Positions 16,178-24,543 are shown, counted from the first letter of the stretch. The stretch is 44,519 bases of DNA from Hyphomicrobiales bacterium (GCA_900468065.1 UBTA01000032.1:1-44519); one strand, 5' to 3'. The notes: generated by a model from the sequence alone, not told the origin. Program-made: numbers and translations.

Positions 16178-17161
16178 CTAATCCTGGGCGACCTGCATCC
16201 AGGCGCGGGCCTGCCCGTCGATCATCGCCACCCGGCCGCCGTCGCCCGTGTCCATGTAGATGCCGAAGCGCTTTTCCTGCCGTTCGCGCGCATAGCGGCG
16301 CAGCATCGACCGCAACTCGTGGGTCGGGATCACCTCGTAGGGCAAAGCGTCGATCGGGAAGAACTGCAGCCCGTCTGGCAATTCAGCACCGGTGGTGTCG
16401 GCCGCAAGCCGTGCTCGATAGATCAGGTAACCCGGGTCGCTATCGGCAACGTCGAAGACCGAGTAGAGGAACGTGTCTTCGGAGACGAGGCTCAACGCAT
16501 CGCCATCGTCGATCATCAGGCGGCTGTCGGCCTTGCGACGTCTTGCCGTCGGCAGGACCCAACCGCCCTTGCCATCGGAGCGCAGCAGCAAATTGCACTC
16601 AGCCTCAATGAGATAGCCGATGATCATGCCGTGCGAGGCAAGCCAGCCGGCCGGCAGCGGATCCTTGACGCTGGCATAGCGGCCGCGGCAGAAGCCGAGC
16701 GGCGCCGAAGGGCTGGTGCCGAACGCCTGCACTTGGCCGACGAGGATGACGTGGTCGCCGGCATCGACGCGGGTATGCACCGTGCAATCGAACCAGGTCA
16801 GGCTGTCTGTCAGGATTGGCGAGCCCGTATGCACCCGGTCATGGTTGACCGACTGGAACTTGTCGGGTGATTTCGACGCGAACGTTGCCGAGACATCGAC
16901 CTGGCCTTCATGCAGTAGGTTGACTGCAAAAGCCGGGGCTGCCGTGAAGGCCGGATAACTCGCCGCGGATTTTCCGACGCAAACGAGCAGCAAGGGCGGA
17001 TCGAGCGACACGGAAGTGAAGGAATTGGCGGTCATGCCCCGGGGGGTGCCATCCTCACCCAGCGTCGTGATCACCGTGACGCCGGTGACGAACGTGCCGA
17101 AGGCGCGGCGCAGTGCGATGGGGTCGATTGCCGTATCTGGTCTTGCCGCTGTGTCCGCCAT
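16178..17161 (-). CDS. Flavin reductase with extra C-terminal Nudix-like domain
   Basis: About 327 residues. The N-terminal half (15-165) is a flavin reductase domain (RRAFGTFVTGVTVITT, TANSFTSVSLDPPLLLVCV, and the DAGDH loop) that would supply reduced FMN to the LLM monooxygenase. The second half (~170-327) continues with a Nudix-like fold region (YLIEAECNLLLRS...GWVLPTARR) but lacks the GX5EX7REUXEEXGU catalytic box, so it may sense a ligand rather than hydrolyse. Three ATGs (17179, 17173, 17161) are possible; I took the last. It is first in the operon, behind an inverted repeat. Confidence 0.85.
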   Translation of the reverse strand: MADTAARPDTAIDPIALRRAFGTFVTGVTVITTLGEDGTPRGMTANSFTSVSLDPPLLLVCVGKSAASYPAFTAAPAFAVNLLHEGQVDVSATFASKSPDKFQSVNHDRVHTGSPILTDSLTWFDCTVHTRVDAGDHVILVGQVQAFGTSPSAPLGFCRGRYASVKDPLPAGWLASHGMIIGYLIEAECNLLLRSDGKGGWVLPTARRRKADSRLMIDDGDALSLVSEDTFLYSVFDVADSDPGYLIYRARLAADTTGAELPDGLQFFPIDALPYEVIPTHELRSMLRRYARERQEKRFGIYMDTGDGGRVAMIDGQARAWMQVAQD

Positions 17162-17206
17162 CGTTCCTGCCATCCTCATTCCGGTTCGATGAGAGAAGGC
17201 TAGCGG

Positions 17207-17272
17207 CTGCGGATCGGATGTTCTTCCTCCTGTACGCAGGAACGGATGGGTATCTCCTGCTCCGATCCGCAG
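17207..17272. promoter_or_regulatory. Probable operator of the catabolic operon
   Basis: CTGCGGATCGGA (17207-17218) and TCCGATCCGCAG (17261-17272) are perfect 12-bp inverted repeats 42 bp apart, placed 46-111 bp before the flavin reductase start. The right arm with its flank (17260-17272) reads CTCCGATCCGCAG, close to the dyad CTCCGTTTCGGAG (19215-19227) in the regulator's own promoter region. A shared site for the PucR-type (or Lrp-type) regulator is likely. Confidence 0.6.
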
Positions 17273-17349
17273 GACGCCAAAAATGGACCGGGACGGACGC
17301 TTCGCGACTGCATGCACGGGCCGCAGATCCATGAATTCAATGGTGAGTG

Positions 17350-19206
17350 CTAGTTTTCGGCGGGACTACGATTGTCGATCACGGCATGCAGTCGCAGCGC
17401 CAGCTCGACGGCGAAGCGCTTTTCCGGAGTCTCCACATCGATGCCGAACAGCTCCTCGATCCGCGACAGTCGGTATCGCAACGTCGTCACATGCAGGCCC
17501 ATCGTATCCGCGCAGGCCTGGCTGCGGCAGCCTTCCTGCAGATAGGTCGACAGCGTTTCAAGATAGGGGGTGCGGTTTTCGCGGTCATGCTCGGCAATGG
17601 CGCCGACGCTGTCATGGACAAACCCCCGGATATCGCCAGCGTCGGACGCGGCGACCAGCAAAGGTAGCGGCCCGAAATCCTGCCCAGACAGCGCGCCGGT
17701 GCGACCGAAGGAACGGCCAATGCGGATCGTGCGGCTGCATCGCTCCCAGGCTGAAGGATAATCCGCAAGACCGTTGCAGCGATTGCTAGCGACGACAATC
17801 GGTTCTTCCTCGAACGACCGCCCGAGATCCTCGGCGACGCGGCGCATCACCCTATTGAGCTTTTCCTGCCGCTTGCTGGCATCGAACGGCACCAGGCAGA
17901 CAAGCCCGCCGTCGGTTGCAATCACGTTCGCCGGCATTGTCGCCTGCTGCAATATGCGTGCGACGCTATGCTCTACGTCGATCGAGATGCCGCCAAGGCT
18001 CTTCGTGCACTCCGGAAAGTCGACGACGATCATATGCTGCGCGGCCGCAAAATTGAGCCCGAGGCGTTGCGCCCTTTGCAACACGTCGCCGGCATCACGC
18101 CAGCGCCGCTCCACGACCTCGAAAAACAACTCCGTCTGGGTGCGGGTCTCGAACCGGAAGCGGATGAAACTGCGCATCATCTGGACGTTAAGCGCGAACT
18201 TGGCGCTGTCGAGCATCAGCAGATCCAGGTCACTGAATTCGCGCGCCGACGGAAAAATGATCAGCGCACCGACCAGCTGCGCATCGACATTCAGGGGCTC
18301 GATCCGCGCCGAAATCGCGAATCGACGCGTTCCGTCATCGAGAAACAGATTGGCCGTCTCGCTGCTGCCGCGATCGATCGCATCGCGCGCGGCGCGCATC
18401 AACGGCCGGCGCAGCGACGTCGTCGCAGCCTCCTGCCAGGCGGCATCCTCGAACTGGCTGAGATTGGGAGAGCGGCCGGGGATCACCTGGTTGGTGGTGA
18501 AATCGATAACGACAAGCGGATTGGGCAACAGGACGCCGACCATGCTCGACAGCGAGGCGACCGACCCGTCGGCCAGCACATGTTCCAATAGCGAGGTATG
18601 CGCCTGCAATGCCCTCTGCAGACGGTCGGACGACCGCTTCTCCGCCTCCAGCCGGTGTTGCCGTTCGACGGCGATCGCCCCCAGATGAACGATCATGCCA
18701 AGGAAGGCGAGGTCCTCTTCCGAGACCTCGGTGATCTGGCGTGCGATCACGCTGAGCACCATCGGACGGGCCTCGCTATCGGCACAGTTCATCGGCATGA
18801 CCAGAACCGTGCGGTAATCACGCTCGAACGCCTCGCGCCGATAGCCCGGAAATTCCTCAGATTCTCGCGCATCACGGATATAAACAGGCTCGTTGCGTTG
18901 CAAAGCAATCAGCGAAGGACTGGTCGCCAATTCCCATCTGTCCGGCAATTGCCGCTGGATGAGCGTTGGATCATGCCGCACAACGACATGGGCGTAGCCA
19001 TGTGCCGCGTCGATCGCCATGATCGAGCCAAGCGCCCAATGCGCATGACGGCAGGCGGCGATGATGAGGTCGCGCAGTACGGCTGTGAGATCGCCGCCGC
19101 TGTTGATCTGACTTGCGACGTCCCTCAAGGACAAGATCTGCGATTTCCGGTCCACGCTGCGCCTATGCTCCCCTGGGCAGGCCGAAGTCTGCACCTTTTC
19201 TCGCAC
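17350..19206 (-). CDS. PucR/CdaR-type transcriptional regulator with GAF domain
   Basis: 618 residues. The N-terminal ~35-185 is a GAF-like sensor (LRDVASQINSGGDLTAVL..., ...VYIRDARESEEFPGY). A central region (~330-480) fits the CdaR GGDEF-like domain. The C-terminus (~555-605) is a PucR-type helix-turn-helix (YLQEGCRSQACADTMGLHVTTLRYRLSRIEELFG). Such proteins typically activate catabolic operons on binding a pathway compound. It ends 190 bp before the operon it should control and is divergent from the AA_synth gene. A dyad at 19215-19227 directly precedes its start, suggesting autoregulation. Confidence 0.88.
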   Translation of the reverse strand: MREKVQTSACPGEHRRSVDRKSQILSLRDVASQINSGGDLTAVLRDLIIAACRHAHWALGSIMAIDAAHGYAHVVVRHDPTLIQRQLPDRWELATSPSLIALQRNEPVYIRDARESEEFPGYRREAFERDYRTVLVMPMNCADSEARPMVLSVIARQITEVSEEDLAFLGMIVHLGAIAVERQHRLEAEKRSSDRLQRALQAHTSLLEHVLADGSVASLSSMVGVLLPNPLVVIDFTTNQVIPGRSPNLSQFEDAAWQEAATTSLRRPLMRAARDAIDRGSSETANLFLDDGTRRFAISARIEPLNVDAQLVGALIIFPSAREFSDLDLLMLDSAKFALNVQMMRSFIRFRFETRTQTELFFEVVERRWRDAGDVLQRAQRLGLNFAAAQHMIVVDFPECTKSLGGISIDVEHSVARILQQATMPANVIATDGGLVCLVPFDASKRQEKLNRVMRRVAEDLGRSFEEEPIVVASNRCNGLADYPSAWERCSRTIRIGRSFGRTGALSGQDFGPLPLLVAASDAGDIRGFVHDSVGAIAEHDRENRTPYLETLSTYLQEGCRSQACADTMGLHVTTLRYRLSRIEELFGIDVETPEKRFAVELALRLHAVIDNRSPAEN

Positions 19207-19214
19207 TCATTCTA

Positions 19215-19227
19215 CTCCGTTTCGGAG
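19215..19227. promoter_or_regulatory. Dyad CTCCG-TTT-CGGAG in the divergent promoter region
   Basis: A perfect 5-bp dyad, 9 bp before the start of the PucR-type gene and ~95 bp before the AA_synth gene. Similar sequence occurs twice, in opposite orientation, upstream of the catabolic operon (17207-17272). Confidence 0.5.
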
Positions 19228-19321
19228 CAAAATGCAGTCACCCTTTCCTGCGAAAAACAGGAAGAGCTTAGGCGCGCTGCTCACTATTTTTACCGCCATC
19301 ATCAACGGAAAGATCGCGACC

Positions 19322-19909
19322 ATGGATATCGGCGTCAGGAAAATTGCCACATTCATCGAGGAGACCTTCATTGAAGGCGGCAAAGATGCGGAGCGGCCGA
19401 TCACCATGGTCGTCGTCGCCGCTATCCTGCGCAATCCCTGGGCGGGACAGGGGTTCGTCGACAATCTGCGACCGGAAATCCTGCGCGTGGCGCCGGTGCT
19501 CGGCCATGAACTGACACGCCGTCTGCTGGCCCTGATGCCAGCCGAAAAGGTCGAGGCCTTCGGCAAGACCGCCGCCGTCGGCATCAATGGAGAAATCGAG
19601 CACGGATCCGCCCTGATCCACACGCTACGGTTTGGAAACGTCTTTCGCCACGCCGTCCACGGCACATCCTATCTCGAATTCACCAACACGCGCGCAGCGC
19701 CCGGATCGCTTCTGTCGCTGCCGATGACGCACAAGACCGAATCCGGCAAGCGCTCACACTTCCTCACCGCCAGTTTCCAGATCGCCGACGCGCCAGGACC
19801 CGACGAGATCGTCGTCGCAATCGGCACCTGCGACAGCGGCCGTGCCCATGCCCGCATTGCCGACCGTTTCCAGGACATGGCGGAAATGGTCGCCGAAAAG
19901 CACGCTTGA
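19322..19909 (+). CDS. AA_synth (DUF1185) family protein
   Basis: 195 residues matching the AA_synth/DUF1185 family (~190 residues): IRKIATFIEETFIEGG-like start, a conserved AAILRNPWAGQGFVDNL motif, GHELTRRL, KTAAVGINGEIEHGSALIHTLRFGN and a C-terminal beta segment. The family name suggests amino-acid synthesis but no reaction is proven. ATG 19322 follows GGAAAG; an earlier ATG at 19232 adds a low-quality extension. It is divergent from the regulator and followed by an Lrp-type gene, so it belongs to the catabolic island and may process an amide- or amino-acid-like intermediate. Confidence 0.85.
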   Translation: MDIGVRKIATFIEETFIEGGKDAERPITMVVVAAILRNPWAGQGFVDNLRPEILRVAPVLGHELTRRLLALMPAEKVEAFGKTAAVGINGEIEHGSALIHTLRFGNVFRHAVHGTSYLEFTNTRAAPGSLLSLPMTHKTESGKRSHFLTASFQIADAPGPDEIVVAIGTCDSGRAHARIADRFQDMAEMVAEKHA

Positions 19910-19989
19910 GCGGCATCCTCCGCCGCAGGGCATCAACGGCCCGCGCCAGTGATGATTGCGGTTGCTTCACCGGCAGAATATGAATCCAC

Positions 19990-20483
19990 ATGAAACTTGA
20001 CACGATCGACCTGCGCATCCTCGAGGCCGTCCAGCGCGATGGCCGCATCACCAAGGTGGCGCTAGCCGAGGGGGTCGGCCTGTCGCCGACCCCCTGCTGG
20101 ATGCGGCTTCGAAAACTGGAAAAGGAGGGCATCGTATCGGGCTATCATGCCCGCGTCGCAGTCCGTCGCTTGGCACCCGTCGCTAGCGTCATGATGGAAG
20201 TAACCCTCGAAAACCACCGGCAGGCGGATTTCGACCGCTTCGAACGCGTCGTCACCTCCGTCCCCGAAATCACCGCCTGCTGGTCGGTCGGCGGCGGGGT
20301 CGATTACATCGTCAAGACCATGGCCGCCGATATCGACGCCTACCAGCGTCTGGTCGACGGCCTGCTCGACCGCGAAATCGGCATCGCTCGTATTTCACCT
20401 ATATCGTCACCAAGACGGTGAAAGAGGAAATCGCGCTACCACTATCGGTGCTTTTGGCCGCGCCGGAAGCGCCCAATAGCTAG
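19990..20483 (+). pseudogene. Lrp/AsnC-type regulator, frameshifted near its end
   Basis: The N-terminal half is a clear Lrp/AsnC helix-turn-helix (LDTIDLRILEAVQRDGRITKVALAEGVGLSPTPCWMRLRKLEKEGIVSGY), followed by the RAM ligand domain (VTSVPEITACWSVGGGVDYIVKTM). At about 20390 the reading frame is lost by one missing base. Restored, it continues IGIARYFTYIVTKTVKEEIALPL to a stop at 20483. As it stands the protein ends at 20421 with a false tail and lacks the last strand of the RAM domain. This could be a real mutation or a sequence error. It probably served the island as a second regulator. Confidence 0.82.
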
Positions 20484-20681
20484 AGGGTTCCTCTGCGGCA
20501 GCTGCCTTCTTTGGACCATTCCCTTCTTATCGTCCATCCCAACAGACCATTCCTCGCGCGAAAGCTGCCAAGCTTCCGGCAACTTGCACACACACGGAAC
20601 CGGAGATGAATGCCGCATTCGGACGCCCCACCTGCCAGCGATAATGTATCTCGATTTCATCGCCGACATGGGCATAATGAA

Positions 20682-20884
20682 CGCGGCATTGCCACCGGCA
20701 GGAAATCGTGGCTGTTCAGCGATACCGTCGACTGAGCCAAGGCCAGCGCCGTCATCTACAGTCTCATGCTGACTTGCCGCGCCTGTGGCGTCGACCCGCT
20801 CGCGTGGCTGCGCCACATGCTCACAGCGTTGCCGCAGCGGAACCACGAGGCCGAAATCGGCGACCTGCTCTGCCGCCTAGTCGA
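20682..20884 (+). pseudogene. IS66-family transposase relic (C-terminus)
   Basis: The plus-strand frame reads ATGRKSWLFSD... then, after an in-frame TGA, ASAVIYSLMLTCRACGVDPLAWLRHMLTALPQ. This is the conserved C-terminal end of IS66 transposases (ALGRKNWLF...AAxIYSLIxTCKxxGxxPxxYLRHVL). The rest of the element and its ends are gone. It marks past transposition at the right border of the catabolic island. Confidence 0.8.
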
Positions 20885-21276
20885 GCCGCATATCGCTCTC
20901 CATGCAGGGCGATCTAGTCATAAAGCAGCAGTCAATGCGCATGGAAAATCGCGCTTACGCAGAAGACATTACGGTTGCTGCTTGCAAGCCCTCAAATATT
21001 TGAACGCGTACTTTGCCGACAGCCGCAACGCGGTCATTAGCGAACATCGTAAGTTGATAGACGGATCCGCGCGCAACATGTCCATGGTGCCCGCAGCTGT
21101 TGTTGCACGGCATAAAACGAGGGTGCAACAGGAGCTGATCTACGGCACCTCGACCGAGCAAACAAACAGGATACGCAGCGAGTGATTGGGGCATGGCAAG
21201 CCGTGGAAGAGCGCGCCGCGCTTGCAACTGAGGAGCAAGACCGGGGGCGAAAGCCGCCTCCTTATCAAACATCTTC
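20885..21276. other. No supported gene
   Basis: About 390 bp after the IS66 relic. Short frames are open, none with a convincing ribosome site or family. It is probably transposon flank. Confidence 0.4.
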
Positions 21277-21573
21277 TTAGATAAGCTTTTGGCGCGCCTC
21301 CTTCAAAGCACAACCACTCTGCAATAATGTTGAATCGGCCACGCACCTTGCGTCGAGTGCCGCAGCGATATCAGGAAGGTGTTCAACAGCCTCCTGATAG
21401 CCGGCGAGAGCCTGTACAGCATGCTCTAGTGCTTCGTCCGCGAGTATGAGAGCCCACTCGTTTGATGCGGCTTGAGCTTGAGCGATCACATCAAGCGCAT
21501 TGCTTCGGTGAAGGCGCGCGAGTAGGACTGCGTCAGCGGTGAGCAGTGAAAAATTTTCTCGGTTCATCATCAT
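21277..21573 (-). CDS. Hypothetical Ala-rich helical protein
   Basis: 98 residues, almost entirely helical and rich in Ala, Leu and Glu (LTADAVLLARLHRSNALDVIAQAQAASNEWALILADEALEHAVQAL...). No export signal or catalytic motif. Three ATG codons in a row (21573, 21570, 21567) follow a strong GGAGGGAGGG site; the most upstream is given. It overlaps the 3' end of the DUF6894 gene by 41 bp and is co-directional, so the two are probably one transcript. Family not recognised. Confidence 0.55.
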   Translation of the reverse strand: MMMNRENFSLLTADAVLLARLHRSNALDVIAQAQAASNEWALILADEALEHAVQALAGYQEAVEHLPDIAAALDARCVADSTLLQSGCALKEARQKLI

Positions 21574-21823
21574 CAGCCCTCCCTCCCCTCCTGCCATGCA
21601 ACAGGTCTTTGAAGTCGAGGGTGAATAGCAAGACACCGCCTATGTCGCACACTTCAAACACGGGTTGCGTCACAGGCTTGCCAAGGGTGATTTCCTCAAT
21701 CATGAGCTCCCTTGCGGCTTGTGACGCCTCTCTGTGCGCAGATGCGACATCTGGTAAATCGACGCCTACCGTATCCTGGTGAAACGAGTTGGCGTCCCGG
21801 ACGTTAAAATAGAACCGGGCCAT
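21533..21823 (-). CDS. DUF6894 family small protein
   Basis: 96 residues. The start MARFYFNVRDANSFHQDTVGVDLPDVASAHREASQAARELM has the standard DUF6894 pattern (xRYYFHxRDGxxxxxDxxGxDLPDxxAAxxEA), a family with many copies in rhizobia and unknown function. The conserved middle strand FEVCDIGGVLLFTLDFKDLL is present. The C-terminal ~20 residues (GRRGGRADDDEPRKFF) look like a read-through extension. ATG 21823 follows AAGGAC. A palindrome of the TGTAC-N6-GTACA type lies 64 bp upstream. Confidence 0.8.
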   Translation of the reverse strand: MARFYFNVRDANSFHQDTVGVDLPDVASAHREASQAARELMIEEITLGKPVTQPVFEVCDIGGVLLFTLDFKDLLHGRRGGRADDDEPRKFFTAHR

Positions 21824-21887
21824 GGGATGCGTCCTTTCCGGAACGATCCGTCGGAGAGCTACTGTAGTATGGCACACTCCGATCTAC

Positions 21888-21901
21888 GTACGGTATCGTA
21901 C
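21888..21901. promoter_or_regulatory. Palindrome GTAC-GGTATC-GTAC, copy 3 (variant)
   Basis: This is the inverted orientation of the elements at 275-290 and 9097-9114 and keeps GTAC-GGTAT-N-GTAC. It lies in the promoter region of the DUF6894 gene, where an operator would be expected. Confidence 0.4.
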
Positions 21902-21919
21902 CATTGAGCATGACTGGGG

Positions 21920-22265
21920 TCAAAGAAACTTTTCCGCGGCATAGTCATCGACTGTTCCTTCCCTTCGTTGAAGCCAGGCAAGCAGACTAGCTCTGACCTC
22001 GTTCTTAATCTCGGACTGCACGGGGCGTCCAGTCTTCTGCTGGACGACCATTGCACGAGTTCGAATTCGTGGCCCGTGACGAGAGTCCCGATTTTCATTT
22101 TACCAAATCGCAGCCGCGGAGCTTGCTGTCGATGGCAAAGATCGAAAGGCGCTCGATCTCGCATCCTTCCTTCTCGGTCGAGAAAGACGCGCACTGCCCA
22201 GATCTGGCGCTGCTTCATGGCCTTCTTGACGCCAACTTGCTTGACTGCGTGATCGACTGCTTCTC
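21920..22265 (-). pseudogene. Tyrosine recombinase/integrase relic
   Basis: Read through several indels on the minus strand it gives MKQRQIWAVRVFLDREGRMRD..DL, AIDSKLRGCDLVKMKIG, then RTRAMVVQQKTGRPVQSEIKNEVRASLLAWLQRREGTVDDYA before a stop at 21920. This is the typical first half of a common rhizobial phage-type integrase that binds the att core. At least three frame changes occur, and the catalytic second half with RHxxH..Y is absent. It is dead, and a marker of former integration. Confidence 0.8.
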
Positions 22266-22355
22266 GCGCAGCGCCATCCGACGGACAATGTTTAAAAGTC
22301 CCATGTGGATCACTCCGTTACCCCCGTCGCTCACCGCGTTGGGGGGAAGGTTCGC

Positions 22356-22454
22356 ATGGCTCAATTCTCAATGGAAATTATCCCTAATGGGGAGAACCCC
22401 TCGGGCTGGACCAGCGAGACGCTTCGAACTAAGCCAGCCTGCTCGCCCGAGTAG
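22356..22454 (+). CDS. Possible 32-residue peptide
   Basis: ATG 22356 is preceded by GGGGGGAAGG with 5-bp spacing, a strong site. The peptide begins MAQFSMEIIPNGEN; short peptides starting M(A/S)xFSMEI are seen in rhizobial accessory DNA, but I know no function. The stop is followed at once by a hairpin (22455-22479). The short length limits confidence. Confidence 0.42.
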   Translation: MAQFSMEIIPNGENPSGWTSETLRTKPACSPE

Positions 22455-22479
22455 TACGCCGTGCGATAAATACGGCGTA
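22455..22479 (+). repeat. Hairpin after the 32-residue peptide
   Basis: TACGCCGT (22455-22462) and ACGGCGTA (22472-22479) pair perfectly with a 9-nt loop. No T-tract follows, so termination would be Rho-dependent, if any. Confidence 0.4.
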
Positions 22480-22541
22480 GCCATGTCTCGAGCGTCCCGG
22501 GAGAAAATCGCTAAAACGATGTCAAGGTGAGGCTATCGCCG

Positions 22542-24249
22542 CTATTGCCATAGAGGATCACTTGCCAGCGTCCGAACCGCGTTGATCCCAAAGCCCCGCT
22601 TCTCGACATCGTCCAGGATCGCGGATGCAACGAGCGTTCCAAGTTCTTCCGCACTCGTGATTCCTTGCACGAACGGCAGTTTGTGTAGAAGGAATGGGAT
22701 CGAAACGCAGTAGATGTTGTGGCTGATCGGCTTTTCGAATTTCGGCCTGAACTGGCTGTCGAGATCAATGCCTCCGGTCGCGATCTCGGCAGTGTCGTCC
22801 ATGGCGCCAAAAGCTGTCGATGCTTTTGCGGTGCGAGCCTGGCGAACCGCGCCTTGTTCAATCAGGCTGGGAAACGGGACATCCCAAGCTGAAATGGCCT
22901 GCTGACCTGTGGCGTCGATAAACGCAGCGAATGTATGTCGCACATTGCCAATATCGACAGCTGCCCCCGTGGCGACCGTGTCATTGTCCAGAGAATAGTC
23001 CGACCCAAGTTTCAGAACGGACAAACGCCCTGCCCTATGAAGAGCCAGCAGCCGTTCGATCGACTGGTGCGGCACGGTCGCATAGTCATCGACGAACAAG
23101 GTCTTGAAATGATTGTGAAAGCGCTTGAGATCTTGGTCATTGAAATGAGGTACGGCCCGAAGCACGACCTCGTGCATGCTGAGGATCGCATAACGCCATG
23201 CCACCGTCGTGCGGCTTGCTTTGTTGGCTTTCGCCTCGCCAAGGTTCATCGCGGCCCATGTTAGGGGATCATACGCGCCCCGCTCCGCAAAGTAAGCATC
23301 CGCCACCGTTTCGACCGTTAACATCCCAAGTCCGATGCGCTCCGCATAGCCAGGGTCACTGGCAAGGAGCTGCGCCCGAAAAAGGTCGAACATCTCGTCA
23401 AGCAGACGGTCCGGCGCGTTTTCAACGATCTTGTCCACCGCCGCCGCTGTGAAAATCGCTAGGGGTTCATAAGGGATTGGACAATAGAAGTCGGCTTCGG
23501 GCAGAAGTCCCTTTCGCGACATCATCGTGATGTGGAATCCGGTTTCCGACGCGGTGTGGTACTGCATGACGCCGCTGTCATCCAAAAGGAACGAACCGTG
23601 AGAAGTCGCAACGGACACCACCGCATCGATCCCGCTGAGAGACGTTCCAAGAACGCCGACGGAAACATCCGCGATGGTGTCAAGGTTTGCCGCCGGCCAC
23701 GGTGAAATGAAGAACCCCGGTTTCGTCTCTGTCTTTTCGGGCCAATCATGGCCAGTTGCCATGACAACATGATCGAAGACGTGGTTTTCTGTGGATCCGT
23801 CGAGTGTGGCCACCTCTACTTTGATATCCTGCTCACACAGTTTCACGTCGACGACCCGATGGCGGCCTTTGACGTCAACGACATGACCGCGGGCCACCGC
23901 CTTGGCAAGAAGGGCCGCCAACTGAGACTGAAAATATTCCCCCAGCACAACCCGGGGGTAGAATTCCCGGTCGCCAATGGTCTCGGCCGGAACCCCAAGC
24001 ATCGCGAGCTCCGCAGGGGTCTTGCGCCGAAGCCACTGTGTAAGGCTTTCACACACGGGCGGCAATTCGATGCTGGCGATATTGGCAAGCATCGCTCTGT
24101 CGTTGGCGCGGGGGTGATAGGGGTGTTCCCTTGCCTGGATCGGCATTGGCTTCGTAGACAGTCACAGACAGAGGCGTCTCGCTCTCCATCAGTCCCTTCA
24201 GCGTGTAAATTCCGGTTGGACCGGAGCCGATGATGGCGATGTTGGTCAC
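22542..24249 (-). pseudogene. FAD/NAD(P)-binding protein (NAD_binding_9 type), frameshifted
   Basis: The start (GTG 24249, preceded by AGGATC) gives MTNIAIIGSGPTGIYTLKGLM, a GxGxxG dinucleotide fold, up to ADPGKGTP. One extra C in the run at 24120-24123 (minus-strand reading) then shifts the frame. The rest continues as YHPRANDRAMLANIASIELPP... for ~530 residues with a second nucleotide-binding motif (VSVGVLGTSLSGIDAV) and a conserved VIDATGQQ. About 568 residues in all would fit uncharacterised FAD-dependent oxidoreductases of the NAD_binding_9 family. Everything but the single base is intact, so recent mutation or a sequence error is likely. Substrate unknown. Confidence 0.82.
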
Positions 24250-24306
24250 TTTGATCCTGTATGTTTGACGCTATTACATTGGGAAGACTACGCGAGGGTC
24301 ACATTC

Positions 24307-24543
24307 CTATTGGACTTGGTCGTCTTGGGAACCAGCCGGGCCAGCGCGCTCCAGTTGGCGCTCTTCCTCGATTGTAGCGATCCGGCTATTGGCGGCGTCC
24401 ATAATCGCAGTTAGGAACTCGATCCGCGTCCAGCCGACCAGATGCGCTTCCTCGACGAGAAGCTGAACGGCAAAATCTGCGGTCTGATCGAGTTCCACCT
24501 TTCGCTCTGGTTGGCCCGGCTGCTGGCTCGGAGGATCGATCAT
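24307..24543 (-). CDS. Small acidic hypothetical protein
   Basis: 78 residues from ATG 24543, or about 103 from GTG 24618; neither has a strong ribosome site. The conserved-looking core (ELDQTADFAVQLLVEEAHLVGWTRIEFLTAIMDAANSRIATIEEERQLE) is an amphipathic helical bundle with a charged tail. I know no function. A GGAAC-N16-AGTT element lies at 24688-24712, which fits the GTG start better (leader ~65 nt), so this too may be a general-stress gene. Confidence 0.55.
   Translation of the reverse strand: MIDPPSQQPGQPERKVELDQTADFAVQLLVEEAHLVGWTRIEFLTAIMDAANSRIATIEEERQLERAGPAGSQDDQVQ

Noticed and set aside
14900..16870. A 656-codon plus-strand open frame across the aldehyde dehydrogenase and flavin reductase genes
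   Set aside because: Antisense to well-supported genes with complete catalytic motifs. High GC and codon bias make the opposite strand open, and it resembles no family. The same applies to long plus-strand frames at 11281-12114, 13451-14560 and 10596-11135.
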